The notes under the pieces: generated by a model
Databases searched by the model: none
Told to the model about the DNA's origin: nothing
The model's input: the letters and a program-made list of their open reading frames with translations, nothing else
Part shown: in pieces, positions 24,501-33,828 of the stretch
Numbering within the stretch: position 1 is the first letter of the stretch
How the letters are laid out: each line of letters opens with the position of its first letter
Program-made: the position numbers and the translations under genes
DNA from: Synechococcales cyanobacterium CNB
Lineage (GTDB): Bacteria > Planctomycetota > Phycisphaerae > Phycisphaerales > UBA1924
NCBI GenBank assembly: GCA_030263455.1
Contig: SZOZ01000015.1
Span: forward strand, 1-52,514
Direction: 5' to 3'
DNA: 52,514 nucleotides

Positions 24501-26405
24501 CTACTCCTCGGATGCAAGCGCCTCCAGAACCGCGGTGAGGTCAGCCGCGTCAACGACCTCATCGAAGTTCACGTCTTCAGGCGCGGCGAGCCACGCGGCA
24601 ACGTCGCCGGGGTCCATGTAGCCGCCTAGGTTGATGTCCTCGACCTGGAGCACGCGCAGCCGATAGCCGTTGTCGTGAACCGGAACATCGCCCGTCGACG
24701 CAGGCAACCCGTCGCACGCAAGAAGGCTCTCGCCCGTTGTCCGAGGCTCGATGAGATAGTCATACGGTGCGACGATGGGGCCGCTGATGAGAATGGCACG
24801 CGTCGCGCCGCCCGGATGCATCGTGTGCGAGAAGGACGCCGTCACGTCTTGCCAGTCACACGAGGTGTCGCTCACGGGCTTGCGGCGAACCGTGAACGGC
24901 TTGCCCTCGCCGACGACCTGGATCGGCCCGTAGTAGCGCAGCGTCACCGAGGGCCAGGCGCTCCCGGGGCCGACGCGACGGAGGGCGTTGTAATAGTTCT
25001 CGCACTCGTCGTCGCGGAGCGTGTTGGACGCCGACGAGCAATCCTTGAAGTGGATGCTGAACGCCACGACGCCGACCGCGCCGCCGCCGAGCGAGGCTGA
25101 AGTCTGATCGTACCACGGGATCGGCGAGAGCGAGACGCCGCCGACGGTCACCGATCCGTTCCCGAGCATGCCGTCGTCGCCGGTCATCCAGACGCCGCCG
25201 TCGTCGCGGGCGTTGATGATGACCTGCCCTTGCAGGCCGCCGGAAGTCTCGACGATGATGGGGCCGAACAGAGATTCGCTGATCAGAATGTCCCCCCCCC
25301 AGCACACCCTTGATCTTGATCCTGCCCCGGTTCTGCGAGGTTGACTGATCGGTGTTGGTCTGGAGGTTCCTGCCGACCTCGATGATGCGCCCGGCCAGGA
25401 AGTCACCCTCGACTTCTATCGGTTCAAGCGCCGATCGGGAGATTGTGATGTCCGCGTCAAGATCACCGTCAACGAATACCCCTTCCTCGCTTTCGACCTC
25501 GGGGTCACGAAGACGGTCGAGCGAGAGTGATCCCGAGAAAGTTCCGCTCGTGACCTCCAGAAGCCAGACGTCCCACGTGTCATCGCCTCCGGGGTCAGAT
25601 GCGACGATGTCGGCGAAAATCGCACTCGCGACAACGGCCCGGATATCGCCGCTTGTCGTGATCGATACCGGAGACGTGGAAGTGCCGATCTCGCCGGCGA
25701 CGGTGATCGATTCGATGAGTCCCGCCGCTGAAACGTCAGCCAGGAGATCGCCTGCCACGTCAAGCCCGAAAGGCGTGATCCCACCGCTCAACACCGTGAT
25801 CGGACCTGCAATGTCGCCGCTGAAGGCTCTCACTCTTCTGATGTTCCCCGTGCTCAGGCGCACCCGACCGTTGCTGCTGATCGATGCCGCCTCCACGACG
25901 AATCCGCCGCCGTTTCCCGGCTCGTTGGCGTCGACATGCGCCTGCACCTGTCCATCGACGTCGAACCGGAACACCTCATTGACAAGCACAGAGCCAGTCA
26001 GGTTGCCGCCGATGCCACCTGCGAAGCGCACCGTGCTGATGGCAGACGCATCCAGTCCCTCCCAATGGCGACCGGTCAAGACGTTCGGCGTATCCGACTG
26101 GTTGAGGCCGCCACTGCCCAGCACGATATCCAGAGGAAACACGCCGGGGCCGCCCGTGAAAGTCAGCCGGCCAATATCGACAGTTGAACTGCTTGTGGTG
26201 ATGTTGACTCGCTTTGCGCACGTCGACAGATTTAACGTCGCATCCTCGCCAGGATCCAGGAACTCATCAATCTCTGTTCCCGGGCAGCACGGTGCGCACC
26301 CGCCGCGTGACGTGTCACCACGACTCGCACCCACTGGGCTTTGGCGGTCGTAACCAGCATGAAGAGAGCGACGCCAACGAGCAGCAGCAGACTAGTCCGT
26401 GCCAT
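24501..26405 (-). pseudogene. secreted dockerin-bearing protein, frame disrupted twice
   Basis: The full reading needs two frame changes. The signal peptide (MARTSLLLLVGVALFMLVTT, ATG 26405, AAGGAG 10 nt upstream) is in one frame. From about 26335 the protein continues in another frame with beta-solenoid-like repeats (AGLIESITVAGEIG, TSGDIRAVVASAIFADIVAS). At the C9 run 25292-25300 it returns to the first frame (GVLGG then DILISESLFGPIIVE). It ends with a duplicated dockerin-type calcium motif (LGGYMDPGDVAAWLAA and DVNFDEVVDAADLTAVLEAL). The signal and C-terminal frames are the same, so the two one-base shifts are opposite in sign. Sequencing error is likelier than decay, because no stop-filled decay is seen. 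It begins 3 nt after the upstream gene's stop. Confidence 0.72.
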
Positions 26406-26408
26406 GAA

Positions 26409-27433
26409 TCATCTTCTCCTTCGCATTCGTCGGCAGAAGCACACGACACTCGCAAGCACCCATGTGACAGGAGCGGGAATCGCAGTGGCGATTCGAATAC
26501 CTGGACTCGTTCCACCATATCCAGGAGACAGCCCTTGGATCACGGATACATGGTCGTGGACGATGTAGTTGTCGTCACCAGCGGCCGCCCCGAGCAGTCC
26601 CCTCGCTCGTTTGTCACCGGGCGGCAGGATTTCCTCATTCCATTCGACGGTTCCCCCGGTCGTGTCGAGCAGGCCCCACGGCGAGACCATGTCGCTGTAG
26701 GCGCCGAGCGGGATGTCCCACTCGCCCCACGACAGCAGGTGCAGGCCTGCGTTCGTCGTGCCCTCGCCCGGCACGCCCGGAATCGGCGGCTCGTCCGACA
26801 TGTTCGGATAGAGCCACCATCCGCCCTGACCCTCGCCGTACCGATCGGGGTCGTAGTTCATCGCCTTGAGCGCCTCATCAAGCGTTGGAATCCAGTACCT
26901 CGCGTCTGGCAGGTGCGTGGGGTCATCTGTGAACCGGGAGCCGTCATCCCCCCACGTGGACGCGTCGTACGCGCCGTACTCAAGCGCCGGGAGCGCGGAC
27001 GACTTGCCGTTGTGCAGCCAGTTGCAGAACATCGCGCCTCGCGCCAGCTGATCTCGCCCACCGGCAGCAGTTCGGGCGTCGCCATGTTGCCGCGCAGCCG
27101 GTAGCGCTGGCCAGGCCCGTCGTAGGTCGGGTCTGTCTCCGCGCCCCAGAAGAACGGACGCGCGAAGGTCTTCATGTCGTCCGATTGTGTGGAGAACGTG
27201 CTGACGAACTCGAGCCACTGGCCCGTCGTCACCTCCGTGCGGCCGATCCGGTACTCGGAGTCCACACGCCCGCGGCCGTAGGCGTAGTCGGGGCCGAACG
27301 GGCTGTCGCCCAGATACGGCTCGTTCCCGACCGCGCCGATCGTCACCCAGTCGAAGTCGTAGTCCTCCGCGCCGGAGGCACGGAACACCGTTACCAGCAT
27401 CAGTCCGGTAAGCACGATCAGCGATCGAGTCAT
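26409..27433 (-). pseudogene. formylglycine-generating-enzyme/sulfatase-modifying (FGE) fold protein with sorting tail, one frameshift
   Basis: ATG 27433 has AAGGAGG upstream and a signal peptide (MTRSLIVLTGLMLVTVFRAS). The N-terminal part DFDWVTIGAVGNEP ... RIGRTEVTTGQWLEFV ... PVGEISWREA is followed after a missing base at about 27038 by AMFCNWLHNGK ... YWIPTLDEALKAM ... WGLLDTTGGTVEWNEE, the normal FGE-sulfatase order (V-T-x-x-x-W, NW, WEW). The C-terminus AIPAPVTWVLASVV then RRMRRRR is a sorting tail. In planctomycetes such domains often are not true sulfatase activators; no copper-binding Cys pair is evident. Restoring one base gives 341 residues. Confidence 0.78.
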
Positions 27434-27616
27434 CGCAACACCTCCTTGCAACCGACCGGAACCAACCCCGTCCATCCGTGGACCATGCGAGCCGGCGATC
27501 TTGCCGCGGCAGCCTACCGCCCGCCCCGGCAGGCCGCACCCTCCCCTTCCGCGGGACCGAAGATATCCTGCACGAGTCCACGCCCGGAACGGAGAGACGA
27601 ACACGGAGCAATCTCG

Positions 27617-29647
27617 ATGACACGGCTTCACGTGGGTCTCTTCCTCTCGATCTCCCTGTGCTGCGCCGCCTCCGCCGCTCCTCCCGCCGTCTCGCTCGGC
27701 TCGCTCCTCGCCGAGATGATCGATCGCGACGCCATCGCACGCCTCCCTTACCCGTCCTACACCTGCGCCCAGGCGAGCAGTTACGACCGCCGATCCGTCT
27801 CCCCCGACAACGCCGAAGCCTGGTTCGCTAACCACGACACCAGCCAGTTCGTGCGCGTCGAGGAGCGCGACGGCCGGCGCGAGTTCGTCATGATGGACGC
27901 CCAAGGCCCGGGCGCGATCGTCCGCATCTGGTCCGCCAACCCCAAGGGCGCCATCCGCATCTACCTCGACGGCCAGCAAACCCCCGCCCTCGAAGCCCCC
28001 ATGGACGCCCTCCTCGGCGGCACATGGTCCCCCGGACCCTTCGTGCTCGCCCCCCCCCTGGCCGCCACGCGCGCCCGCGGCTGGAACCTCTACCTCCCCA
28101 TCCCCTACGCGACCCGCTGCATCGTCACCAGCGACGCCGACGGCTTCTACTACCAGGTCAACTACCGCACCTACGAACCCGGCACGACCGTCGAGCCGTT
28201 CTCGATGGACACCCTGCGCGCGCAAGCCAACACCGTCGCCCGCGTGCAGCGCGCCCTCGCCGAGCCGATGCGCGGCTTCGGCCCGCGCGGCATCCGCGGT
28301 GACACCATCATCTCCCCGGGCCAGACCGTCCCCTTCGATCTCACCGCCGGCCCCGCCTGCGTCTACGAGTTCTCCGTCCGCCTCGAAGCCGACGACATCG
28401 CCGACGCCCTCCGCACCCTCGTCCTCGAAGGAGAGTTCGACGGCGCACGCACCATCTGGTGCCCCCTCGGCGATTTCTTCGGCTCCGGCGTCGGCGGCAA
28501 CGACTTCGAAGACTGGTGGCGCACCGTCTCCGACGACGGCCGAACACTCCACGCACGCTGGCCCATGCCCTACGAACGCTCGGCCCGCCTCGCCATCACC
28601 AATCTCGGCACGCAGCCCGTCACCCTCAGCGTCGTCCTGCGCGCCCGCGGCTGGGAATGGAACGAACGCTCCATGCACTTCCACACCACCTGGCGACAGG
28701 AGCACCCCATCCCCACCCGGCCCATGCGCGACTGGAACTACGCCGAGATCCACGGCCGCGGCGTCTACGTCGGCGACACCCTCGCCGTCATCAACCCCGT
28801 CCCCGACTGGTGGGGTGAGGGCGACGAAAAAATCTACGTTGACGGCGAAATCTTCCCCTCGCACTTCGGCACAGGCACCGAGGACTACTACGGCTACGCC
28901 TGGTGCTCACCCGAACTCTTCACAGGCCCCTTCCACGCCCAGCCGCGCTGCGACGGCCCGGGCAACTACGGGCACACCACCGTCTCGCGTGTCCGTCTCC
29001 TCGACGGCATCCCCTTCAACCGCTCATTGAAGTTCGACATGGAGGTCTGGCACTGGCAGGAGTGCGAGGTCGGCTACGCCGCAACAACCCACTTCTACGC
29101 ACGCCCCGGCACGACCACCAACGTCAACCCGAGCGAAACCGAGGTCAAGCGCGGCGTCATCAACCCGCCGCCTCTGCCCCCCCCCTTCACGATCGAAGGC
29201 GCGCTCGAAGTTGAGAACCTCCGCATCCTCGCCGGCTCGCCCGGCGTCTCCATCGTCAAGCAGGACATGAGCGGATTCGGACGCGACCGCTGGAGCGGCA
29301 ACGCACACCTCTGGGTCCAGGGACGCGCCAAGGGCGACTTCGTCGAGATCGCCGTCCCCGTCGAAGACGAGCGCGCTCGCAAAGTCACGCTCCACGCCAC
29401 TCGCAGCTGGGACTACGGCATCGTCCAACTCAGCGTCAACGGCACGCCCGTCGGCGAACCCATCGACCTCTTCTCCGGACGCGCGGGACTCTGCGAACCT
29501 ACAGGCTCAATCGATCTCCCCGGCTGGCACAGGCCCCAGGACGGCAAGCTCACGCTCCGAGTCCAGGTCGTCGGCGCGAATCCCGACGCTCTCGGCACCC
29601 GCGCCTTCTTCGGCCTCGACGCCGTCGTCCTTACCCCGATCTGGTAA
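27617..29647 (+). CDS. GH172-type (DUF2961) glycoside hydrolase, secreted
   Basis: 676 residues with a signal peptide (HVGLFLSISLCCAASA). The DUF2961 core is clear: AQGPGAIVRIWSANPKGAIRIYLDG, WNLYLPIPYATRCIV, GDFFGSGVGGNDFEDWWRTV, WPMPYERSARLAI, GEGDEKIYVDGEIFPSHFGT, GTEDYYGYAW and the closing GPGNYGHTT. GH172 enzymes act on fructofuranose or arabinofuranose polymers as multimers. The C-terminal ~170 residues form an extra beta-sandwich. Start ATG 27617 (GGAG ~9 nt upstream). It is divergent from the FGE-like gene, sharing a 183-nt gap that has no other gene. Confidence 0.88.
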   Translation: MTRLHVGLFLSISLCCAASAAPPAVSLGSLLAEMIDRDAIARLPYPSYTCAQASSYDRRSVSPDNAEAWFANHDTSQFVRVEERDGRREFVMMDAQGPGAIVRIWSANPKGAIRIYLDGQQTPALEAPMDALLGGTWSPGPFVLAPPLAATRARGWNLYLPIPYATRCIVTSDADGFYYQVNYRTYEPGTTVEPFSMDTLRAQANTVARVQRALAEPMRGFGPRGIRGDTIISPGQTVPFDLTAGPACVYEFSVRLEADDIADALRTLVLEGEFDGARTIWCPLGDFFGSGVGGNDFEDWWRTVSDDGRTLHARWPMPYERSARLAITNLGTQPVTLSVVLRARGWEWNERSMHFHTTWRQEHPIPTRPMRDWNYAEIHGRGVYVGDTLAVINPVPDWWGEGDEKIYVDGEIFPSHFGTGTEDYYGYAWCSPELFTGPFHAQPRCDGPGNYGHTTVSRVRLLDGIPFNRSLKFDMEVWHWQECEVGYAATTHFYARPGTTTNVNPSETEVKRGVINPPPLPPPFTIEGALEVENLRILAGSPGVSIVKQDMSGFGRDRWSGNAHLWVQGRAKGDFVEIAVPVEDERARKVTLHATRSWDYGIVQLSVNGTPVGEPIDLFSGRAGLCEPTGSIDLPGWHRPQDGKLTLRVQVVGANPDALGTRAFFGLDAVVLTPIW

Positions 29648-29719
29648 CCCCCTCCTTCATCGAACCATCTGCCCCGGCAGGAACCCTGCAGGCCCCGTGC
29701 GACTCGCATTCGCATTCCC

Positions 29720-31969
29720 TCACTCCCCCGCCTCAATGACATCCACGATCCCAACGTCGATGTATTGCCCGCCCGTTGTTTGTCTGCAGTGCACCGCGAT
29801 CGTCACCGGCCCAGAGAGCAGAGACTCTCTCGCTGCCTCGCTCATGCGTCGCACCACGTACCCCGTCGTGTACCCCTTCAGTTCTGCCGCCGGCACGCCG
29901 TTGACGTACACCTCCGCGTCCTCATCGTGGTGGATCAGCAGCCGCGGATCGTGCAGCAGTACCCGCGGCAGGATGAACTGCCGCCGGATCCACACGTCCC
30001 CCGTGTGCCACGGTGTGCGCACAACCGCTCCCGGCGTCCCCTCGCGCCCGAACCCGCCCGGTCCGCGCTGCCACGACGAATCATCAAACCCAGGCTTCTC
30101 CCAGCCATCCGCCGGCCGCTCGAACGTGTACGCCCACTCCACCGCATCGCCGCGCGATGTCCCCGCGATCTCCCGCACCCGCGGCGGGGGCGCATACAGC
30201 CGAAGGTGCGCCCCGAGCAGTTTCATCTCGTCCATCTTGATGACCTCACGGTCGTAGGTCATCAGCCCGTTCACCTCGACCTCCACGTCCGTCGTCTGCG
30301 TGTAGATCGCCCCCGACAGCCCCGGATCGGCGATCAGCAAACGCAGATCGTCCGCCAGCGCGAGGTACGCCTCCGTCAGCGCACCCCGATCCGTGTAACT
30401 CCGATACCCCCAGTTCTTCTCGTCCTGCCACGTGTGCCCCGCGAGCGGCAGCCCAAGCCCGCCGTATTCACCGAGGAACGCCGCACGCCCGCCGCTCGGC
30501 CTCGGCGACGCCGGCCCCGGATAGGCGTGCCAGTCGATCAGGTCGCCCGCGGGGTAGTCGTTCCACCCGCTCGCACAGATCACCAGCCGCGTCGGGTCCA
30601 GTTCCTTCACCCAGTTCGCGATCCTCACCGTGTCGTACTGCCCCCACCCCTCGTTGAAGGGCACCCAGCACACCACGCTCGGATGGTGCATGCGCCCCTC
30701 GACCATCGCTCGCAACTCCCGCTCGAACTGCGCAGCCGACTCCGCCGACCGCGCAATCTCCCCGCGCCCCGGCCCCACGTACGCGTCACCGCTCGGCATG
30801 TCCTGCAGCACCAGCAGCCCAAGCACGTCGCACCACCAGTACCACCGCTCAGGCTCCACCTTCACGTGCTTGCGGACCGCGTTGAACCCCAGCCGCTTCG
30901 TCACGATCAGGTCGTACATCAGCGCGGCATCCGTCGGCGCGGTGTACAAGCCATCCGGCCAGAACCCCTGGTCCAGCGGCCCGAACACGAAGATCGGCTC
31001 GCCATTCAGATGAATGCGCTCCACGCCCTCCGCGTCGGGCCGAACCTCGACCTTCCGAACGCCGCAGTACGACGCAACCCGATCCACCACGCGCTCGCCA
31101 TCGAGCAACTCGACGACAAGGTCGTATAGCCGCGGCTGGTCCGGCGACCACGGCCGAAAGTCCGACGCGAGATCGAGCGCCAGCTCCTCGCCAGGCGCGC
31201 CCGTCGCCTCCGCGACCGCCACGCTCCCGATCGACACCTTCGCCCGCACCGTGCGTCCATCCTCCGCCACCGCATCGGCGCGAACGCGAACCATCCGAGT
31301 ATCGAAGTCGGGCGTCACGTGCAGCCGCCGCACGTACGCGTTCGGCACAGGCTCGACCCACACCGTCTGCCAGATGCCCGTCGTCGGGGTGTACCAGATG
31401 CCGTGCGGCTCGCGCACCTGCTTGCCCCGCGGCTGCCAGTGCCCGTCCGTCGGATCCCACACACTCACGACCACCGTCTGCTCGTCACCGCCCACGAGCG
31501 CATCCGTGACGTCGAACGAGAACCCGTCGTACCCGCCGACGTGCTCGCCCACGAACCGCCCGTTCACCCACACCCGCGCGTGCCAGTCCACCGCCCCGAA
31601 GTGCAGCAGCACGCGACCCTCCCGCCACTCGTGCGGCACGACGAACGAACGCCGATACCACAGGTGCTCCACCGAACGCCCCACCCCGGAGAGCGCGCTC
31701 TCAATCGGGAACGGCACCAGGATCGTCCCAGCAAACTCCGCCGGCGAATCGCCCTCCGCCGGAGCCTCCGCCCACTCCCACAGCCCGTTGAGGTTCAGCC
31801 AGCTCTGCCGCGACATCGTCGGACGCGGGTACTCGCGCAGCACGCTCTCCGGCGAGACCTCCGCCGCCCACCGCGTCTTCAGCCCGCCTTCCACCGGCTT
31901 CCACTCCTCGGTCTGCCCCGACACGCCTACCACGACTGCCGCGGCGCCGACGATCCCGAGTACGCGCAT
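29720..31969 (-). CDS. glycoside hydrolase family 2 protein (beta-galactosidase/glucuronidase-like), secreted
   Basis: 749 residues. A signal peptide (MRVLGIVGAAAVVVGVSG) is followed by the GH2 sugar-binding jelly roll (about 45-215; SWLNLNGLWEWA, LWYRRSFVVP, HFGAVDWHARVWVNG), an Ig-like domain (~220-320), a TIM barrel (~325-610) with acid/base Glu in FNEGWGQYD (about residue 438) and nucleophile Glu in FLGEYGGLG (about 500), and a C-terminal extra beta domain of ~120 residues. GGAGG precedes the ATG by 7 nt. It probably works with the nearby GH172 on plant or algal polysaccharides; substrate unknown. Confidence 0.9.
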   Translation of the reverse strand: MRVLGIVGAAAVVVGVSGQTEEWKPVEGGLKTRWAAEVSPESVLREYPRPTMSRQSWLNLNGLWEWAEAPAEGDSPAEFAGTILVPFPIESALSGVGRSVEHLWYRRSFVVPHEWREGRVLLHFGAVDWHARVWVNGRFVGEHVGGYDGFSFDVTDALVGGDEQTVVVSVWDPTDGHWQPRGKQVREPHGIWYTPTTGIWQTVWVEPVPNAYVRRLHVTPDFDTRMVRVRADAVAEDGRTVRAKVSIGSVAVAEATGAPGEELALDLASDFRPWSPDQPRLYDLVVELLDGERVVDRVASYCGVRKVEVRPDAEGVERIHLNGEPIFVFGPLDQGFWPDGLYTAPTDAALMYDLIVTKRLGFNAVRKHVKVEPERWYWWCDVLGLLVLQDMPSGDAYVGPGRGEIARSAESAAQFERELRAMVEGRMHHPSVVCWVPFNEGWGQYDTVRIANWVKELDPTRLVICASGWNDYPAGDLIDWHAYPGPASPRPSGGRAAFLGEYGGLGLPLAGHTWQDEKNWGYRSYTDRGALTEAYLALADDLRLLIADPGLSGAIYTQTTDVEVEVNGLMTYDREVIKMDEMKLLGAHLRLYAPPPRVREIAGTSRGDAVEWAYTFERPADGWEKPGFDDSSWQRGPGGFGREGTPGAVVRTPWHTGDVWIRRQFILPRVLLHDPRLLIHHDEDAEVYVNGVPAAELKGYTTGYVVRRMSEAARESLLSGPVTIAVHCRQTTGGQYIDVGIVDVIEAGE

Positions 31970-32049
31970 CGCATCGCCTCCACGCGACCGCCGCACAGGG
32001 CAGCCACGCAGACACTCTACACGACACCGCCGGCAAGGGGCCGGGCGCG

Positions 32050-32697
32050 TTACGCCGGTGGCGTTGCCTGCCGTGCCTGCGCCTCCGCCCTGCGCTTCTG
32101 GTGACGGATGATCTCCCCCGTCGCCAGGAACACCACGTCCTCGGCGATGTTCGTCATCAGGTCGCCCACACGCTCCAGTTCCCGCCCCGCTCGGGAGATC
32201 AGCAGCCCGTCCGCGCACGCCTCCGGGTCGCGGCGCATCATCTCCACCGTCTCCCCGAACAACTGGCGGTTCAACTGGTCGATCGTCTCGTCCATCTCCA
32301 CCACCGCGCGCGCCGACACCGCGTCCTCGCTCATCACCGCTCGCAGCAACTGGTAGCACATCAGCGGCACGCGCTCGCCCATCTCCCGCAGCGACTGGGG
32401 CCAGCGCGGCGGCGGATCACGCCGCATCTTCTTCGCGATCTTCGCGATCGACGACGCATGGTCCGCCACCCGCTCGATGTCCGCGTTCACCTTCAGGATG
32501 AACGCGATGATCCGAAAGTCCCGCGCCACAGGCTGCTTCAACGCGAGCAGCCGATAACAGTCCTGCTCGATCGCAACCTCCTCCTCGTCCACGCGGTCGT
32601 CGCGCAGACGAACCTCCATCGCCGCCTCCGCGTCCAAACGCCACAGCGCGTCCAGCGCACGCTCAAGCATCGCGATCGCGTACCGCGCCTCACGCAC
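32050..32697 (-). CDS. phoU: phosphate signalling protein PhoU
   Basis: Two repeated three-helix PhoU domains: REARYAIAMLERALDALW ... EEEVAIEQDCYRLLALKQPV ... LKVNADIERVADHASSIAKI, then VPLMCYQLLRAVMSEDAVSA ... ISRAGRELERVGDLMTNIAEDVVFL. The metal motifs DIERVADHA and ELERVGDLM are intact. PhoU damps the Pst/PhoR phosphate response; no pst or phoR gene is in the window. The listed start (GTG 32697) makes the first helix short. A better start with a Shine-Dalgarno, GTG 32764, is one base out of frame, so a single missing or extra base near 32700-32710 may split the N-terminus. Confidence 0.85.
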   Translation of the reverse strand: MREARYAIAMLERALDALWRLDAEAAMEVRLRDDRVDEEEVAIEQDCYRLLALKQPVARDFRIIAFILKVNADIERVADHASSIAKIAKKMRRDPPPRWPQSLREMGERVPLMCYQLLRAVMSEDAVSARAVVEMDETIDQLNRQLFGETVEMMRRDPEACADGLLISRAGRELERVGDLMTNIAEDVVFLATGEIIRHQKRRAEAQARQATPPA

Positions 32698-32951
32698 CAG
32701 CCGACGCTTCAGGAGCCGCCGGGTCCGACGTCGGATGCAGATGCCTCACCTCGTTCGATTGCACGACGGCTCCGTCCTTCCTCTCGTCCGGGGCATCCAC
32801 CCCCGGACTCCGCCACTCACGGGCGAATCACGCGCTATCGGCATATCCACGCCCATCGGCGACAAAACAACGCTCCACGGGAACGGCAAAGCGTAGAGTC
32901 CCCGCGCGGCCTGGGCCGCAGCCTCCGCTTCCTCATGCCGGGAGACGCTCC

Positions 32952-33821
32952 GTGCCCAACCCCGCCCGCGAATCCCTCCGACGCCTCCTCGCACGATCCC
33001 TCCGGCCCGCCGTGTGGCCCGTCGAGCAACGACTCGACCGCATCATCAGCTCCGCCTCGCGAGTCTCCGCCTCGCGAGTCTCCGCCGCGGTGGTCTGGCG
33101 CGGGGGCCTTGACGGACACGCCATCGCCCACGACGCCTCCGTCGATCACGCCGCCACGAAGCGCCTCCGCCAGGAACTCACCTACTGGGCCGCGGTGGTC
33201 CGCGGCGCGGACCCCGCATTCCCGGGAGACTTCCGCGAAACCTTCGGCCGCTGGCAGCGCACGCGCCTCTACGAACTCGCCGAACGCCTCGGCCTCGCGG
33301 ACGACTTCTCCCCGGGCGATCCGATCACAGGCCGCATGGCCGAGTGGTGCGCTGTGCGCACCGCCGTCGAGATTGGCTCCGGGCCATACCCCGCCGTCGC
33401 CGCTGCGCGCTGGCGGAGAGCCGTCGCCGTCGATCCCGTCGCCGACGGCTACTTCGCCGAGGCCCTCGTCCCTGCCGAAGCCGAACGTGTCGCCTTCCTC
33501 GCCGCCCCGGGCGAGAACGTCCCGCTCCCCGACGCCGTTGCCGACCTCGTCATCGCCGAGAACTGCCTCGACCATGTCGTCTCCCCCCCCCGCGTCGCCG
33601 CCGAGATGACGCGCCTCCTCGTCCCCGGCGGCCTCGCCTGGGTGCTCGTCGATGTCCTCGACCAGCCCGACGAACTCCACCCGCACGCCATGGACGACAC
33701 CAAGGCACGAACCCTCCTCGAATCCGCGGGCTTGGAACTCGTTTGGGGCGAAGTCTGGAGCGGCCACAGCCATCCGCTCGCTCGGGGGCAATGGCGCGCC
33801 CTCCTGCGCAAGCCGGAATGA
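32952..33821 (+). CDS. class I methyltransferase-like protein
   Basis: 289 residues. The N-terminal ~130 residues are helical (ESLRRLLARSLRPAVWPVEQ...) and include a five-residue repeat SASRV-SASRV coded by a tandem 15-bp repeat. The C-terminal ~150 residues have the SAM-binding strand VEIGSGPYPAVAA, then VAVDPVADGY and DAVADLVIAENCLDHVVSP ... LVPGGLAWVLVDV, a Methyltransf_11 pattern, without an obvious catalytic residue. GTG start with GGGAG 7 nt upstream. It ends 7 nt before polX, so they are probably cotranscribed. Substrate unknown. Confidence 0.75.
   Translation: MPNPARESLRRLLARSLRPAVWPVEQRLDRIISSASRVSASRVSAAVVWRGGLDGHAIAHDASVDHAATKRLRQELTYWAAVVRGADPAFPGDFRETFGRWQRTRLYELAERLGLADDFSPGDPITGRMAEWCAVRTAVEIGSGPYPAVAAARWRRAVAVDPVADGYFAEALVPAEAERVAFLAAPGENVPLPDAVADLVIAENCLDHVVSPPRVAAEMTRLLVPGGLAWVLVDVLDQPDELHPHAMDDTKARTLLESAGLELVWGEVWSGHSHPLARGQWRALLRKPE
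33054..33083 (+). repeat. tandem duplication of 15 bp inside the methyltransferase gene
   Basis: Two adjacent copies of CGCCTCGCGAGTCTC encode SASRV twice. In-frame duplication; a recent slippage event or an allele-length variant. Confidence 0.7.
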
Positions 33822-33828
33822 TCGACCC

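Noticed and set aside
26858-28864. 668-codon minus-strand frame through the GH172 region
   Set aside because: Only its last part (from ATG 27433) is real FGE-like protein; the upstream portion is antisense to the GH172 gene.
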